Positions 41,686-50,347 of a stretch of 64,000 nt of DNA are shown piece after piece. The stretch lies in assembly GCA_002298915.1 (NCBI GenBank), contig DBML01000008.1:124001-188000 (forward strand). The letters are read 5' to 3'. The position numbers and the translations under genes are program-made. Under the pieces are notes generated by a model. It was given only the letters and a program-made list of their open reading frames with translations. It did not search any database and was not told where the DNA came from. The DNA is from Clostridium sp. UBA699. Lineage in GTDB: Bacteria > Bacillota > Clostridia > Clostridiales > Clostridiaceae. The stretch's first letter is position 1; each line of letters begins with the position of its first letter.

Positions 41686-42057
41686 TCACATCCCTTCTTT
41701 TTTTAGTGTTATTCCATACAATGTTAATGATATAAAGTGTGAAGTATATCCTAACATATAAGCAACTACATTAAAGGTGTTTCCGTTGTAGAGCAGCAAA
41801 CCGATTCCGCACACGATTATCACCCTGATCACAAATCCTGCAATCGTTATCAGAACGGGATTCTGCTTGTCTCCTGCGTATGCATACTGGGTTATCAGGC
41901 TGTTAATTAAAAAAGTTGCAATCGCAACTCCAAAGCCGATCAGAAGCGCCATCGTATAATTGATAAAAAATAAACAAGATGCGATTGCAAGAAGCACCGC
42001 TACTATTATATCAAAAAACAAAATCCTTCTGAACATAATTCGTATTTCGTTATTCAT
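41686..42057 (-). CDS. atpI: ATP synthase I-like protein
   Basis: About 123 residues with four hydrophobic segments. This is the AtpI/Mg-transport-like assembly factor often first in atp operons, and it may aid c-ring assembly. ATG 42057 follows GGAGG (spacing seven), which is better than the in-frame codon upstream. It ends five bases before atpB. Confidence 0.8.
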   Translation of the reverse strand: MNNEIRIMFRRILFFDIIVAVLLAIASCLFFINYTMALLIGFGVAIATFLINSLITQYAYAGDKQNPVLITIAGFVIRVIIVCGIGLLLYNGNTFNVVAYMLGYTSHFISLTLYGITLKKEGM

Positions 42058-42091
42058 GTATTCCTCCAAAACCGTTTTGCCACGCTATATC

Positions 42092-42120
42092 ATTATACTT
42101 TTTTACTTCCCATAAATAAA
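42092..42120 (-). promoter_or_regulatory. Probable sigma-A promoter of the atp operon
   Basis: On the minus strand a perfect TATAAT (42097-42092) with a weak -35, TTTATT (42120-42115), 17 bases upstream. The start would lie about 25-30 bases before atpI. Confidence 0.6.
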
Positions 42121-42418
42121 GCACTGCTTTTTCCTCAAAATCCTTGTTTTTAACCGAATTCGGCGATTTGTTTAAAATTTATTAATATTTCATCGGTTTT
42201 TCTTGTGTTTTGAGCGAATTGCTTTAATTTTGATTTCACAATCCTGCACTTTTCCATGTTTCGCATTTGCTTTAATATTCAGAATAATCGGCAAGAGCGC
42301 TGCAGGCCTACAAACACTTGGCTTCGTCTCTTGGTTTCCAAATATTTGAGGGCGCCCGTTTTGACACCGGCGCCCTCAATTGATTGTTTTGTGCTGAAAA
42401 ATCACAATTGATTTTTTG
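42121..42418. other. Intergenic region between wecB and the atp promoter
   Basis: AT-rich, no gene seen on either strand. A GC-rich hairpin at about 42350-42379 (GAGGGCGCC with GGGCGCCCTC in minus-strand RNA) probably ends the wecB transcript, although it lacks a U-tract on that strand. Confidence 0.5.
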
Positions 42419-43567
42419 TTATTCGAATTCACTCAACGTTACATTTTTAACATTAAAATACTTCAATATCGCATTTACTATCCTTTTCGAGGCTTTTCCG
42501 TCGCCGTACGGATTGATCGCCCTGCTCATCCCTGCGTAATGCTCGCTGTCGTTCAGCAGCTGATCCGCGCTTTCGACTATGGCGTCGAAGTCCGTGCCGA
42601 CAAGCTTGACCGTACCGGCCTGCACCGCTTCAGGCCTTTCCGTGACGTCCCTCAGAACAAGCACAGGCTTGCCCAAATGAGGGGCTTCCTCCTGCAGTCC
42701 GCCCGAATCGGTCATTACCATGTAGCACCTGTTCATGAGGTTGTGAGTCTCCTTCGTGTCGAGAGGCGTCAGGAGGTGAACCCTATCGCTGCCGCCCAGT
42801 ATCCTGTAGACAACATCCTTTACTACCGGGTTCAGGTGAACGAGGTAGACTATCTCCACGTCTTCGTTTTTCTCCACGATGCTCTTCAACGCGCCGCATA
42901 TGTTCTCTATCCCTGCTCCCCAGTTCTCTCTCCTGTGAGCCGTCACCATGATAACTTTTTTGTTCCTGTAGTCTATCCTGTTAAGCTCCTCAGTCTCGAA
43001 TACATAATTATCTTCGACAGTGTATTCCATGGCGTCTATGACAGTATTGCCCGTCACATAGATATCCTTTTCCGCTATGCCCTCCCTTAGGAGGTTGTCT
43101 TTCGAGCCCGATGTAGGGGCAAAGTGCATGTCCGCTATCGCTCCGGTGAGCTTCCTGTTCATCTCTTCAGGGAACGGGAAATATTTGTCGAACGTCCTGA
43201 GCCCGGCCTCAACGTGCCCTACCTGGATCTTCTGGTAGAATGCCGCCAGCGATCCCGCGAAGGTTGTTGTCGTGTCTCCGTGCACGAGCACGATGTCAGG
43301 CTTTGTCTCCGAGAATATCTCCTCAAGGCCTTCGAGCACCCTGTTGGTTATGCCCGTAAGCGTCTGCCTGGTCTGCATAATGTTCAGGTCAAAATCAGGA
43401 ACGATTTCAAACAGCTTGAGAACCTGATCAAGCATCTCCCTGTGCTGCGCCGTGACGCACACCTTGCTCACTATGTGCTCGTTTTTTTCGAGCTCCTTGA
43501 TGAGCGGAGCCATTTTGATGGCTTCAGGCCTGGTCCCGAATATAGTTACTACTTTGATTTTATCCAT
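42419..43567 (-). CDS. wecB: UDP-N-acetylglucosamine 2-epimerase (non-hydrolysing)
   Basis: A 382-residue enzyme converting UDP-GlcNAc to UDP-ManNAc for wall polymers. Motifs VVTIFGTRPEAIKMAPLIKE, VHGDTTTTFAGSLAAF, VGHVEAGLRTFDKYFPFPEE and TDSGGLQEEAPHLGKPVLVL are diagnostic. ATG 43567 has GGAGG at good spacing; the open frame extends 20 codons further without support. It follows a WecA/TagO-type transferase. Confidence 0.95.
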   Translation of the reverse strand: MDKIKVVTIFGTRPEAIKMAPLIKELEKNEHIVSKVCVTAQHREMLDQVLKLFEIVPDFDLNIMQTRQTLTGITNRVLEGLEEIFSETKPDIVLVHGDTTTTFAGSLAAFYQKIQVGHVEAGLRTFDKYFPFPEEMNRKLTGAIADMHFAPTSGSKDNLLREGIAEKDIYVTGNTVIDAMEYTVEDNYVFETEELNRIDYRNKKVIMVTAHRRENWGAGIENICGALKSIVEKNEDVEIVYLVHLNPVVKDVVYRILGGSDRVHLLTPLDTKETHNLMNRCYMVMTDSGGLQEEAPHLGKPVLVLRDVTERPEAVQAGTVKLVGTDFDAIVESADQLLNDSEHYAGMSRAINPYGDGKASKRIVNAILKYFNVKNVTLSEFE

Positions 43568-43599
43568 GCTTATCCTCCATTTTTCCTTCTGTTGTGAAA

Positions 43600-44628
43600 T
43601 CAATCCCTGTTTTTGAAAAATCCGCATTTCAAGGCCAGAAGCACAAGAAAGACCATTATAAGCGCAAGTATGAAATATGCTCTCTGGTTGCTTATCTGCA
43701 TGGCAATGATTGCAATGCTCCCGAGTATCGCGCTGATCAGGTACATAATCAGCACCACCTGGCGCTGGGTAAGCCCCATGTCCATAAGCCTGTGGTGCAG
43801 ATGGCCCCTGTCAGCCTGCATGATAGGTTTCCCGTTTATTTTTCTCCTGATCACTGCGAAGAGCGTGTCATATATTGGAATCCCCAGCGCCAGTATAGGC
43901 ACGGCAATCGCAAAAGCCGCCGCCGATTTGATGGTCCCTTCTATCGAAATCGCCGCAAGAAGAAAGCCCAGCAGCTGCGCTCCGGTATCTCCCATGAATA
44001 TGCTGGCAGGGTTGAAGTTGTAAGGCAGGAAACCCAGTATCGCCCCGCTCAGTATAGCGGTAAGGACCGCCGCGTCAGCCCTGTTGTTCAAAATCGCTAT
44101 GATGAAAATCGTCACGGACGAAATAAGCGCAACACCTGCAGCCAGGCCGTCAAGCCCGTCGATGAGGTTCAACGCATTTGTTATGCCTATTACCCATATT
44201 ACCGTAAGCGGAACCGTGAGCCAACCGACGTTCCAGTAGCCGTCCCCGTTTGAGAGAGGGTTTGTGACCGAGCTTATCTCCACTCCGAAAAAGATCAGCA
44301 CCACAGCAGCAGCTGCCTGAAAAAGCAGCTTGTATCTGGGCCTGAGCTCGATTGTGTCGTCGACTACGCCTCCTATGACTATGATCGTGGCACCGATCAG
44401 AATGCCAATTTCCTGGGCATTCAGGCTTCCGTCCTTCAGAAGCATCACGAGCACGAAGGAAAGGTAGATGGCCAGCCCTCCAAGCAGCGGTATGGGCTTC
44501 TTATGAATTTTTCTTTTACCCTTGGGCAAATCTATGACTTCCAGCTTCAAGGCAAGCCTTCTCACCAGCGGAGTTGCGGCAGCCGAAATGGCCACCGCTA
44601 TTGCTGCCAGAACAAAAAAAGTGCTCAT
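43600..44628 (-). CDS. MraY/WecA-family undecaprenyl-phosphate sugar-1-phosphate transferase
   Basis: A 342-residue polytopic membrane enzyme with about ten helices. The DLPKGKRKIHKKPIPLLGGL segment (about residue 35), the GVVDDTIELRPRYKLLFQAA loop, NALNLIDGLDGLAAGV and the DRGHLHHRLMDMG C-terminal loop match WecA/TagO rather than MraY. It starts lipid-linked wall polymer (teichoic acid type) synthesis. WecB is the next gene. Confidence 0.9.
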   Translation of the reverse strand: MSTFFVLAAIAVAISAAATPLVRRLALKLEVIDLPKGKRKIHKKPIPLLGGLAIYLSFVLVMLLKDGSLNAQEIGILIGATIIVIGGVVDDTIELRPRYKLLFQAAAAVVLIFFGVEISSVTNPLSNGDGYWNVGWLTVPLTVIWVIGITNALNLIDGLDGLAAGVALISSVTIFIIAILNNRADAAVLTAILSGAILGFLPYNFNPASIFMGDTGAQLLGFLLAAISIEGTIKSAAAFAIAVPILALGIPIYDTLFAVIRRKINGKPIMQADRGHLHHRLMDMGLTQRQVVLIMYLISAILGSIAIIAMQISNQRAYFILALIMVFLVLLALKCGFFKNRD

Positions 44629-44633
44629 ACCGT

Positions 44634-45125
44634 CTAGTACCCCAATTCCCCACTCAGCGAATCGTCCTCATCAATCCACACGCTAACTGGTATCTCTGTG
44701 TATTCTGTTTCGGATTCCCGTATTACAACGCGCTCTATTCCCGCATTTATTATCATTCTTTTGCACATCGCGCAAGGCCTTGCTTTCTCGACAATTCCGT
44801 TTGTCCTGGCATCCCTGCCCACAAGGTAAAGGGTGGAGTTCAGCATGTCCCTCCTGGAGGCGCTTATGATCGCGTTGGCTTCGCTGTGAACGGACCTGCA
44901 TAGTTCATAATGCGTCCCCCTCGGAACGTTCATCACGTCCCTCTGGCACCTCCCGAGATCGCTGCAGTTTTTCCTGCCCCTAGGAGCTCCGGTATAGCCC
45001 GAGGAGATTATCTCATCGTTCTTCACTATGATCGCCCCGTAGTTGCGCCTAAGGCACGTGCCCCTTATGAGCACGGTGTCTGCTATGTCAAGGTAGTAGT
45101 TGTTCTTGTCTTTTCTGCTGTTCAT
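44634..45125 (-). CDS. dCMP deaminase family protein (ComEB-like)
   Basis: A 163-residue cytidine/deoxycytidylate deaminase family protein. The zinc site is HSE (in SVHSEANAIISASRRD, about residue 80) with PCAMCKRMI downstream. The usual HAE is HSE here, keeping the ligand His and catalytic Glu. Likely substrate dCMP, giving dUMP for dTMP synthesis. The start overlaps the upp stop (TAATG), suggesting translational coupling within the nucleotide-salvage run. Confidence 0.88.
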   Translation of the reverse strand: MNSRKDKNNYYLDIADTVLIRGTCLRRNYGAIIVKNDEIISSGYTGAPRGRKNCSDLGRCQRDVMNVPRGTHYELCRSVHSEANAIISASRRDMLNSTLYLVGRDARTNGIVEKARPCAMCKRMIINAGIERVVIRESETEYTEIPVSVWIDEDDSLSGELGY

Positions 45126-45754
45126 TACTTTGTTCCGTAGAGCCTGTCTCCAGCATCTCCGAGCCCAGGAACTATATATCCGTGTTCGTTAAGCCTTTCG
45201 TCTATAGAAGCTACGTAGATGTCGACATCAGGATGCGCATCCATGACCTTTTTGATTCCTTCAGGAGCCGCGATGAGGCACATGAGCTTCATGTTCTTAG
45301 CACCCTTTGCCTTGAGCATAGTCAGTGCATCCGCAGCAGAGCCTCCGGTGGCCAGCATAGGGTCCGTAACTATTATATCCCTTTCGTGGATGTCAACAGG
45401 CAGCTTGCAGAAGTATTCAACAGGCTGTAGTGTCTCCTCATCCCTGTAGAGCCCTATATGCCCAACCTTTGCAGCCGGGATAAGCGTAAGAACACCGTCT
45501 ACCATGCCTAATCCCGCCCTCAGTATAGGAACTACCGCCAGCTTTTTGCCCGACAGCGTCTTGCACTTTGTCCAGCAGATAGGTGTTTCGATGTCCACCT
45601 CTTCAAGCTGCAGGTCCCTTGTAACCTCGTATGCGATAAGCATCGACACTTCGTGTACCAGTTCCCTGAATTCCTTTGCGCCTGTGTTTTTGTCCCTTAT
45701 GTATGCAAGCTTGTGCAATACCAGCGGATGTTTGATTTCTGTTACTTTGCTCAT
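45125..45754 (-). CDS. upp: Uracil phosphoribosyltransferase
   Basis: A 209-residue enzyme making UMP from uracil and PRPP. PRPP-binding IIVTDPMLATGGSAADALTM and the C-terminal uracil site YIVPGLGDAGDRLYGTK are invariant. The start overlaps the stop of the upstream rpiB fusion by one base (TAATG). Confidence 0.97.
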   Translation of the reverse strand: MSKVTEIKHPLVLHKLAYIRDKNTGAKEFRELVHEVSMLIAYEVTRDLQLEEVDIETPICWTKCKTLSGKKLAVVPILRAGLGMVDGVLTLIPAAKVGHIGLYRDEETLQPVEYFCKLPVDIHERDIIVTDPMLATGGSAADALTMLKAKGAKNMKLMCLIAAPEGIKKVMDAHPDVDIYVASIDERLNEHGYIVPGLGDAGDRLYGTK

Positions 45755-46665
45755 TAGTTTTCCCCCTCAATCTGTGTTATCTTGTCGATCCTGTTCTGGT
45801 GCCTGCCGCCCTGATACTGCGCGGCAAGAAACGCGTCGACTATTTCCATGGCGAGGCCTGAGCCCGTAACCCTGGAACCGAGCGCTATTATGTTGGCATC
45901 GTTGTGTTCCCTGCAGGAATGAGCACTGAAAGTGTCTCCGCAAAGAGCGCATCTGATCCCGTTGACCTTGTTTGCGGCAATGCTTATTCCTATCCCTGTG
46001 CCGCATACCAGTATCCCGAAATCTGCCTTTCCCTCTGAAACCTCGTATGCGACAGCCTTTGCATAATCCGGGTAGTCAACCGACTCCTCCACAAATGTGC
46101 CGAAGTCCTTCAGCTCGTAGTCTCCTCCCTCAAGATGTTTGATTATTTCATTTTTCAGCTGGAACCCAGCGTGGTCGCTTCCTATCGCTATTTTCACGAC
46201 AATCCCTCCATTACCTTTATTTGATTCTATTTTAAGCTTTTCCAGTATGCTGCCTATGCATCGCCTGAGCTGAACGTAGGTGTTCTTGTAGGTGGACATG
46301 TCCCCTCCGTAGGGATCGGATATCTCCCCCTGAATCTCGGCATATTCATTGATCGTGAATATCTTTCCCGCAAACTCGGGGAAGCTCCCAACCAGCAGCC
46401 CCTTTATACCCTGCGTCATCGCTAAGACGAAATCAGCCTCTTCGAGATGGGCGCGCGTAAGCTGCACGGCATCCCTTCCCGCGATGTTAACGTCTATTTC
46501 ATTCATCAGAGTCATCACGGTGTTCAAGGATGCTTTGCTGTTCCTTATGGCGTACACTCCGCAGGACCCTGCCTCCAAACCCTCTATTCTGCATTCGTGG
46601 TTGAAAATGGCCTCAGCCATGCAGCTTCTGCAGGTGTTGCCCGTGCATACAAATAGTATTTTCAT
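45754..46665 (-). CDS. Low-molecular-weight protein-tyrosine phosphatase fused to ribose-5-phosphate isomerase B
   Basis: A 303-residue two-domain protein. Residues 1-146 are a phosphatase with the P-loop CTGNTCRS (C-X5-R) and the acid DPYGG. Residues about 157-303 are RpiB with SDHAG, the active CGTGIGIS cysteine and HNDANIIALG. The domains are in one frame with no stop. At the junction a GTG (46197-46195) follows GGAGGG at ideal spacing and starts exactly where free RpiB proteins start. So RpiB may also be made alone. In related clostridia the two are adjacent separate genes. Either a fused product, or both fused and free RpiB. Confidence 0.9.
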   Translation of the reverse strand: MKILFVCTGNTCRSCMAEAIFNHECRIEGLEAGSCGVYAIRNSKASLNTVMTLMNEIDVNIAGRDAVQLTRAHLEEADFVLAMTQGIKGLLVGSFPEFAGKIFTINEYAEIQGEISDPYGGDMSTYKNTYVQLRRCIGSILEKLKIESNKGNGGIVVKIAIGSDHAGFQLKNEIIKHLEGGDYELKDFGTFVEESVDYPDYAKAVAYEVSEGKADFGILVCGTGIGISIAANKVNGIRCALCGDTFSAHSCREHNDANIIALGSRVTGSGLAMEIVDAFLAAQYQGGRHQNRIDKITQIEGEN

Positions 46666-46684
46666 ACATTCCCCCCAAAGTCAT

Positions 46685-47743
46685 CTAGGCTTTAATAATA
46701 TCGAAGCCTGCAGCCTTTTTCAGCCTGTTCATGACCGCAATGCCTTTTCCGGTCTCCTCGAAGGACTCGGAAAGGATGAGGCTTACGCCCTCGCTGTCGA
46801 AGCTCCTGAGCGTCTCGAAAAGGTTCCTGGTTACGCTGTCCATATCCCTTCTGCTGCCAAGCGAGACAACAACTCCGCCCCTGTACCTGTCTTTCGTTTC
46901 GTCGGTGGCTATAATGCCCACTTTTTTGCCTTCATTTATATAATTTTGCACCATTTCATTGATTAATGCAATAACTTTTTCCGGCTCGCCCTGCACTATC
47001 CTGACCGGCGCTTTTGGCGCGTAATGCCTGTACTTCATGCCGGGCGCCTTCGGCCTGAAATCCGCTTCCGGCTTCTTTAGGATGGACGGGTCTATGTATA
47101 TGTTCTCGTCCACTGTCCTGAACATTTCAAGCGTTATTCCGCCCGGCCTGAGTATGCACGGCGGATACTCGGTAACATCTATCACGCTTGATTCGACGCC
47201 CACCTCGCACTTTTCCCCTCCGATTATCATGTCGACCTTGCCAGACAGGTCCTCTATGCAGCTGTCCACCTCGGTCGGGCTCGGCCTGCCGGAGATGTTG
47301 GCCGAAGGAGCAGCTACAGGTACCCCCGCCGCCTTGATGAGGGCTCTTGCAATCGGGTTTGAAGGCATCCTTATGCCCACCGAATCGAGCCCTGCGCTGG
47401 TCTCGTCCGGGATGACCGCCGATCTTTTAAAAATTATGGTCATCGGGCCCGGCCAGAACCTGTCCATCAGCTTCCTCGCTATGGCCGGAACCTCCGCCAC
47501 AAGGGGCTCAAGCTCGTCGAAATCACATATATGCACTATCAGCGGGTTGTCCTGGGGCCTTCCTTTGGCCTCGAAGATCTTTCTGACTGCGGTTCCGTCC
47601 AGCGCGTTAGCGCCAAGGCCGTAGACGGTCTCTGTCGGGAAAGCAACAAGGCCTCCCTCCCTCAAGATTGCGCCGGCCGCTTCAATGATCTCCTGATCTA
47701 TGTTTTTCTCATCCAAATACGATACCTTTGTCTCCAACTCCAA
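46685..47743 (-). CDS. sua5: L-threonylcarbamoyladenylate synthase (Sua5/TsaC)
   Basis: A 352-residue enzyme of the tRNA t6A pathway. The YrdC/TsaC domain (about residues 15-205) has the GGLVAFPTETVYGLGANALD and KGRPQDNPLIVHI segments and the SANISGRPSPT motif. A Sua5-type C-terminal domain (about residues 230-350) follows, so it is the two-domain Sua5 form. It precedes the phosphatase-rpiB gene by 19 bases. Confidence 0.95.
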   Translation of the reverse strand: MELETKVSYLDEKNIDQEIIEAAGAILREGGLVAFPTETVYGLGANALDGTAVRKIFEAKGRPQDNPLIVHICDFDELEPLVAEVPAIARKLMDRFWPGPMTIIFKRSAVIPDETSAGLDSVGIRMPSNPIARALIKAAGVPVAAPSANISGRPSPTEVDSCIEDLSGKVDMIIGGEKCEVGVESSVIDVTEYPPCILRPGGITLEMFRTVDENIYIDPSILKKPEADFRPKAPGMKYRHYAPKAPVRIVQGEPEKVIALINEMVQNYINEGKKVGIIATDETKDRYRGGVVVSLGSRRDMDSVTRNLFETLRSFDSEGVSLILSESFEETGKGIAVMNRLKKAAGFDIIKA

Positions 47744-47753
47744 TCCCTCCCTT

Positions 47754-48329
47754 TCAAGAATTGAGATTCGCTCTGTAGTACTTAATAGTTTCTATGGCTT
47801 TTTCTGAGTACGCTGCCTTGACGCAGCTTTTGAACACAGCGTCAAGGAGCCTGTACTTCCTCAGCCCTCCGGATTCGACAGCTATGTAAAACTGTTCCTG
47901 GCCGATGTCCCGGAGCGCGTATTTCTCCCGGAACGACTGGTCGACAGCCTTGAGCTTCTTGTTCCTGAATTTGGAGTCCGAAACGAGGATTATCCTGAAA
48001 TCCTGGAAGCCCTTCACTTTTTCAACGCCAGCCTCAACGTCCACATATTTTATCCTGTCGCAGTTTATGCTTTCCGTCCTTCCAAGCAGACCGCGCCTAA
48101 GCCTGATCCACCCCATGCTGTAGTCGAAATCCAGGTTTTCGCGGTTTGCGCGCATGCATACCGAAACCGCCACGAGAGCCTCTATCACCACAAGGAACGC
48201 TATGTAGAACTTCTCCGTCCTTCCGTAGAATATCATTGAGGCGGGGAGGGCAAAAAAAACAAAGCACATTGAGAGCAGAAATCTTTTATAAGACTTTCGT
48301 TGCTTTCTGATGGCTTTGTTTATATTCAT
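47754..48329 (-). CDS. Hypothetical membrane protein (PH-like C-terminal region)
   Basis: A 191-residue protein with a basic N terminus, two membrane helices (about residues 18-40 and 42-62), and a soluble C-terminal half with beta-rich character. The layout resembles two-helix proteins with a pleckstrin-like domain. I do not recognise a family. It lies between prfA and sua5, both 10-base gaps, so it is cotranscribed with translation genes. Confidence 0.7.
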   Translation of the reverse strand: MNINKAIRKQRKSYKRFLLSMCFVFFALPASMIFYGRTEKFYIAFLVVIEALVAVSVCMRANRENLDFDYSMGWIRLRRGLLGRTESINCDRIKYVDVEAGVEKVKGFQDFRIILVSDSKFRNKKLKAVDQSFREKYALRDIGQEQFYIAVESGGLRKYRLLDAVFKSCVKAAYSEKAIETIKYYRANLNS

Positions 48330-48338
48330 ATACTATCT

Positions 48339-49415
48339 CTACTCCTCACTGCCCATTGCTTTCATTTTTTCAGCCTGATCAGCGGTGATCAGAGCATCTA
48401 TAATTTCATCAATATCGCCGTCAAGGAAAGACTCAAGCCTGTATAATGTAAGCCCTATCCTGTGGTCGGAAACCCTTCCCTGAGGATAATTGTATGTTCT
48501 GATTCTTTCGCTTCTGTCGCCGGTTCCAACCTGGCTCTTCCTGTCTTCAGCTATGCCTGCGCTTCTCTCCGCCTGCGCGATGTCGTACAGCCTTGACTTG
48601 AGAACCTTCATTGCCTTTTCTTTGTTTTTCAGCTGCGACTTTTCATCCTGGCATGATACCGCAAGCCCTGACGGCAGATGCGTTATCCTTACAGCCGAGT
48701 CAGTGGTGTTGACGCACTGTCCGCCGTGTCCGGATGCCCTGAAAACGTCTATCCTCAGATCGTTGGGATTTATGACAAGCTCAACGTCGTCGACTTCAGG
48801 AAGAACGGCCACAGTAGCTGTGGAGGTGTGTATCCTTCCGCTCGATTCGGTGTCAGGCACCCTCTGGACCCTGTGAACCCCGCTCTCGTATTTGAGCTTG
48901 CTGTAGGCTCCGGCCCCTTTAAGCATGAACACGACTTCCTTCATGCCGCCGATGTCAGTCTCGTTGATGCTCATGATCTCTGTTTTCCAGCCTTTTCGCT
49001 CGGCATATCTGGTATACATCCTGAAGAGGTTTGAAGCAAACAGCGCAGCTTCTTCTCCGCCTGCCCCTCCTCTTATTTCTATGAAGACATTTCGCTCGTC
49101 GTTCGGGTCTTTAGGAAGAAGCAGTATCCTGAGCTCCTGGTATGTCCTTTCAAGGGTCTCGTTAAGCTCCTTTATCTCCTCCTGGATCATTTCCCTCATG
49201 TCCCTGTCGGATTCTTCGGCCAGCATCTCCTTAGCGTTCTTCAGTTCCTCTTCGGCTTTCCTGTATTCCTTGTATTTAGTCACAAGGATCTCAAGCTCAG
49301 CGTGCTCCTTGCACAGCTTCTGCCATTCCTTCTGGTTTGCCATCACGCTCGGGTCGCTTATCTTCAGCGAGAGCTCTTCGTATTTATTTTCTATAAAATC
49401 AAGTCTTTGTAACAT
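48339..49415 (-). CDS. prfA: Peptide chain release factor 1
   Basis: A 358-residue release factor recognising UAA and UAG. The GGQ motif is in RASGHGGQCVNTTDSAVRIT (about residue 232), with the RF1-type region VHRVQRVPDTESSGRIHTST before it. Length is typical. It is directly downstream of prmC, whose product methylates this GGQ glutamine. Confidence 0.97.
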   Translation of the reverse strand: MLQRLDFIENKYEELSLKISDPSVMANQKEWQKLCKEHAELEILVTKYKEYRKAEEELKNAKEMLAEESDRDMREMIQEEIKELNETLERTYQELRILLLPKDPNDERNVFIEIRGGAGGEEAALFASNLFRMYTRYAERKGWKTEIMSINETDIGGMKEVVFMLKGAGAYSKLKYESGVHRVQRVPDTESSGRIHTSTATVAVLPEVDDVELVINPNDLRIDVFRASGHGGQCVNTTDSAVRITHLPSGLAVSCQDEKSQLKNKEKAMKVLKSRLYDIAQAERSAGIAEDRKSQVGTGDRSERIRTYNYPQGRVSDHRIGLTLYRLESFLDGDIDEIIDALITADQAEKMKAMGSEE

Positions 49416-49483
49416 TATTTAACCACTCCGTATATATATTTTCACAAGTAATTATTATACCACAATCACAGGCATCCATACAA

Positions 49484-50347
49484 CTATATTATAAACCCCA
49501 GCACAACCCTGTCGTTTCCGCCAAGGTCCCTGTACGCTTCGATGTCCCGGAAACCCTTCTCTGCCATTATTCCTATGACATCTTCCCTCTGGTCATGTCC
49601 GATTTCGAACGCAAGCAGCCCGCCTTGCTTAAGCAGCAGAAGGCTCTGCTCGGTAATTTTCCTGTAGAAATCCAGTCCGTCCTCGCCTCCGCTGAGAGCA
49701 ATCAAAGGCTCGAAGTCCCTCACATCCTCCATCAGGCCGCCTATCTCGGCCGACCTTATGTAAGGCGGGTTCGACACTATGACATCAAACTTTAGTTTCT
49801 TATCTGCGGGGTATTCCAGCAGGTCGCTGAAAGCTACCTCCACCCGGTCTGCGACGCCGAGGGCGGCCGCATTCTCTCTGGCAGTCTCGATGGCTGTGTC
49901 CGAAATGTCCAGGCAGAGCACCCGGGTTCCCGGGCACTCCTTAGCCAAGGTTATCCCTATTATCCCGCTTCCTGTGCACACGTCGCATATGCTTCGGTAG
50001 CCGCGCTCCCTTACAAGGGAGATTACGGACTCGACCAGTATCTCGGTGTCAGGGCGAGGTATGAGCACCCCTTCCTTGACCATGAACATGTGCCCCATGA
50101 ACTCGCACTCGCCGAGTATGTATTTTACCGGCATTTTCCTTTCCCTGAGCTCGAGGAGCCTCATGAATTCCTCAGCCGCTTCCGCCTCAACAGTGAGCTC
50201 CCTGTGGGTTAGTATGAATATCCTGTCCCTGTCCAGCGCTTTTGAAAGCAGAATCTGCGAATCTATCTGGTAGCTCTCTATGCCCGCTTTTTTCAACCTT
50301 TCGTAGCCCGCCGCCAGGAGGGACTTTATAGTGCTGCTACTGTGCAT
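49484..50347 (-). CDS. prmC: Release factor glutamine N5-methyltransferase
   Basis: A 287-residue SAM-dependent methyltransferase. The SAM motif DVCTGSGIIGITLAKECPG and the catalytic FDVIVSNPPYIRSAEIGGL (NPPY) are present. ATG 50347 has GTGAGG at good spacing and matches family starts; an ATG six codons upstream is also open. It overlaps the yqhQ stop region by 11 bases. Confidence 0.95.
   Translation of the reverse strand: MHSSSTIKSLLAAGYERLKKAGIESYQIDSQILLSKALDRDRIFILTHRELTVEAEAAEEFMRLLELRERKMPVKYILGECEFMGHMFMVKEGVLIPRPDTEILVESVISLVRERGYRSICDVCTGSGIIGITLAKECPGTRVLCLDISDTAIETARENAAALGVADRVEVAFSDLLEYPADKKLKFDVIVSNPPYIRSAEIGGLMEDVRDFEPLIALSGGEDGLDFYRKITEQSLLLLKQGGLLAFEIGHDQREDVIGIMAEKGFRDIEAYRDLGGNDRVVLGFII

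Noticed and set aside
40187..42057. Na+-type ATP synthase assumed from the anaerobic context
   Set aside because: The c subunit lacks the helix-1 Gln and the Ser after the ion-carrying Glu that define the Na+ site.
42121..42240. TAAA-N13-GCCGAATT on the minus strand upstream of the atp operon, resembling a sigma-28 promoter
   Set aside because: The -10 lacks the ATA end, the spacing differs from the three matching sites, and there is no flagellar gene downstream.
42349..42380. GC-rich hairpin after wecB as a standard intrinsic terminator
   Set aside because: The stem is clear but no U-tract follows on the minus strand, so it is kept only as a probable transcript end in the intergenic note.
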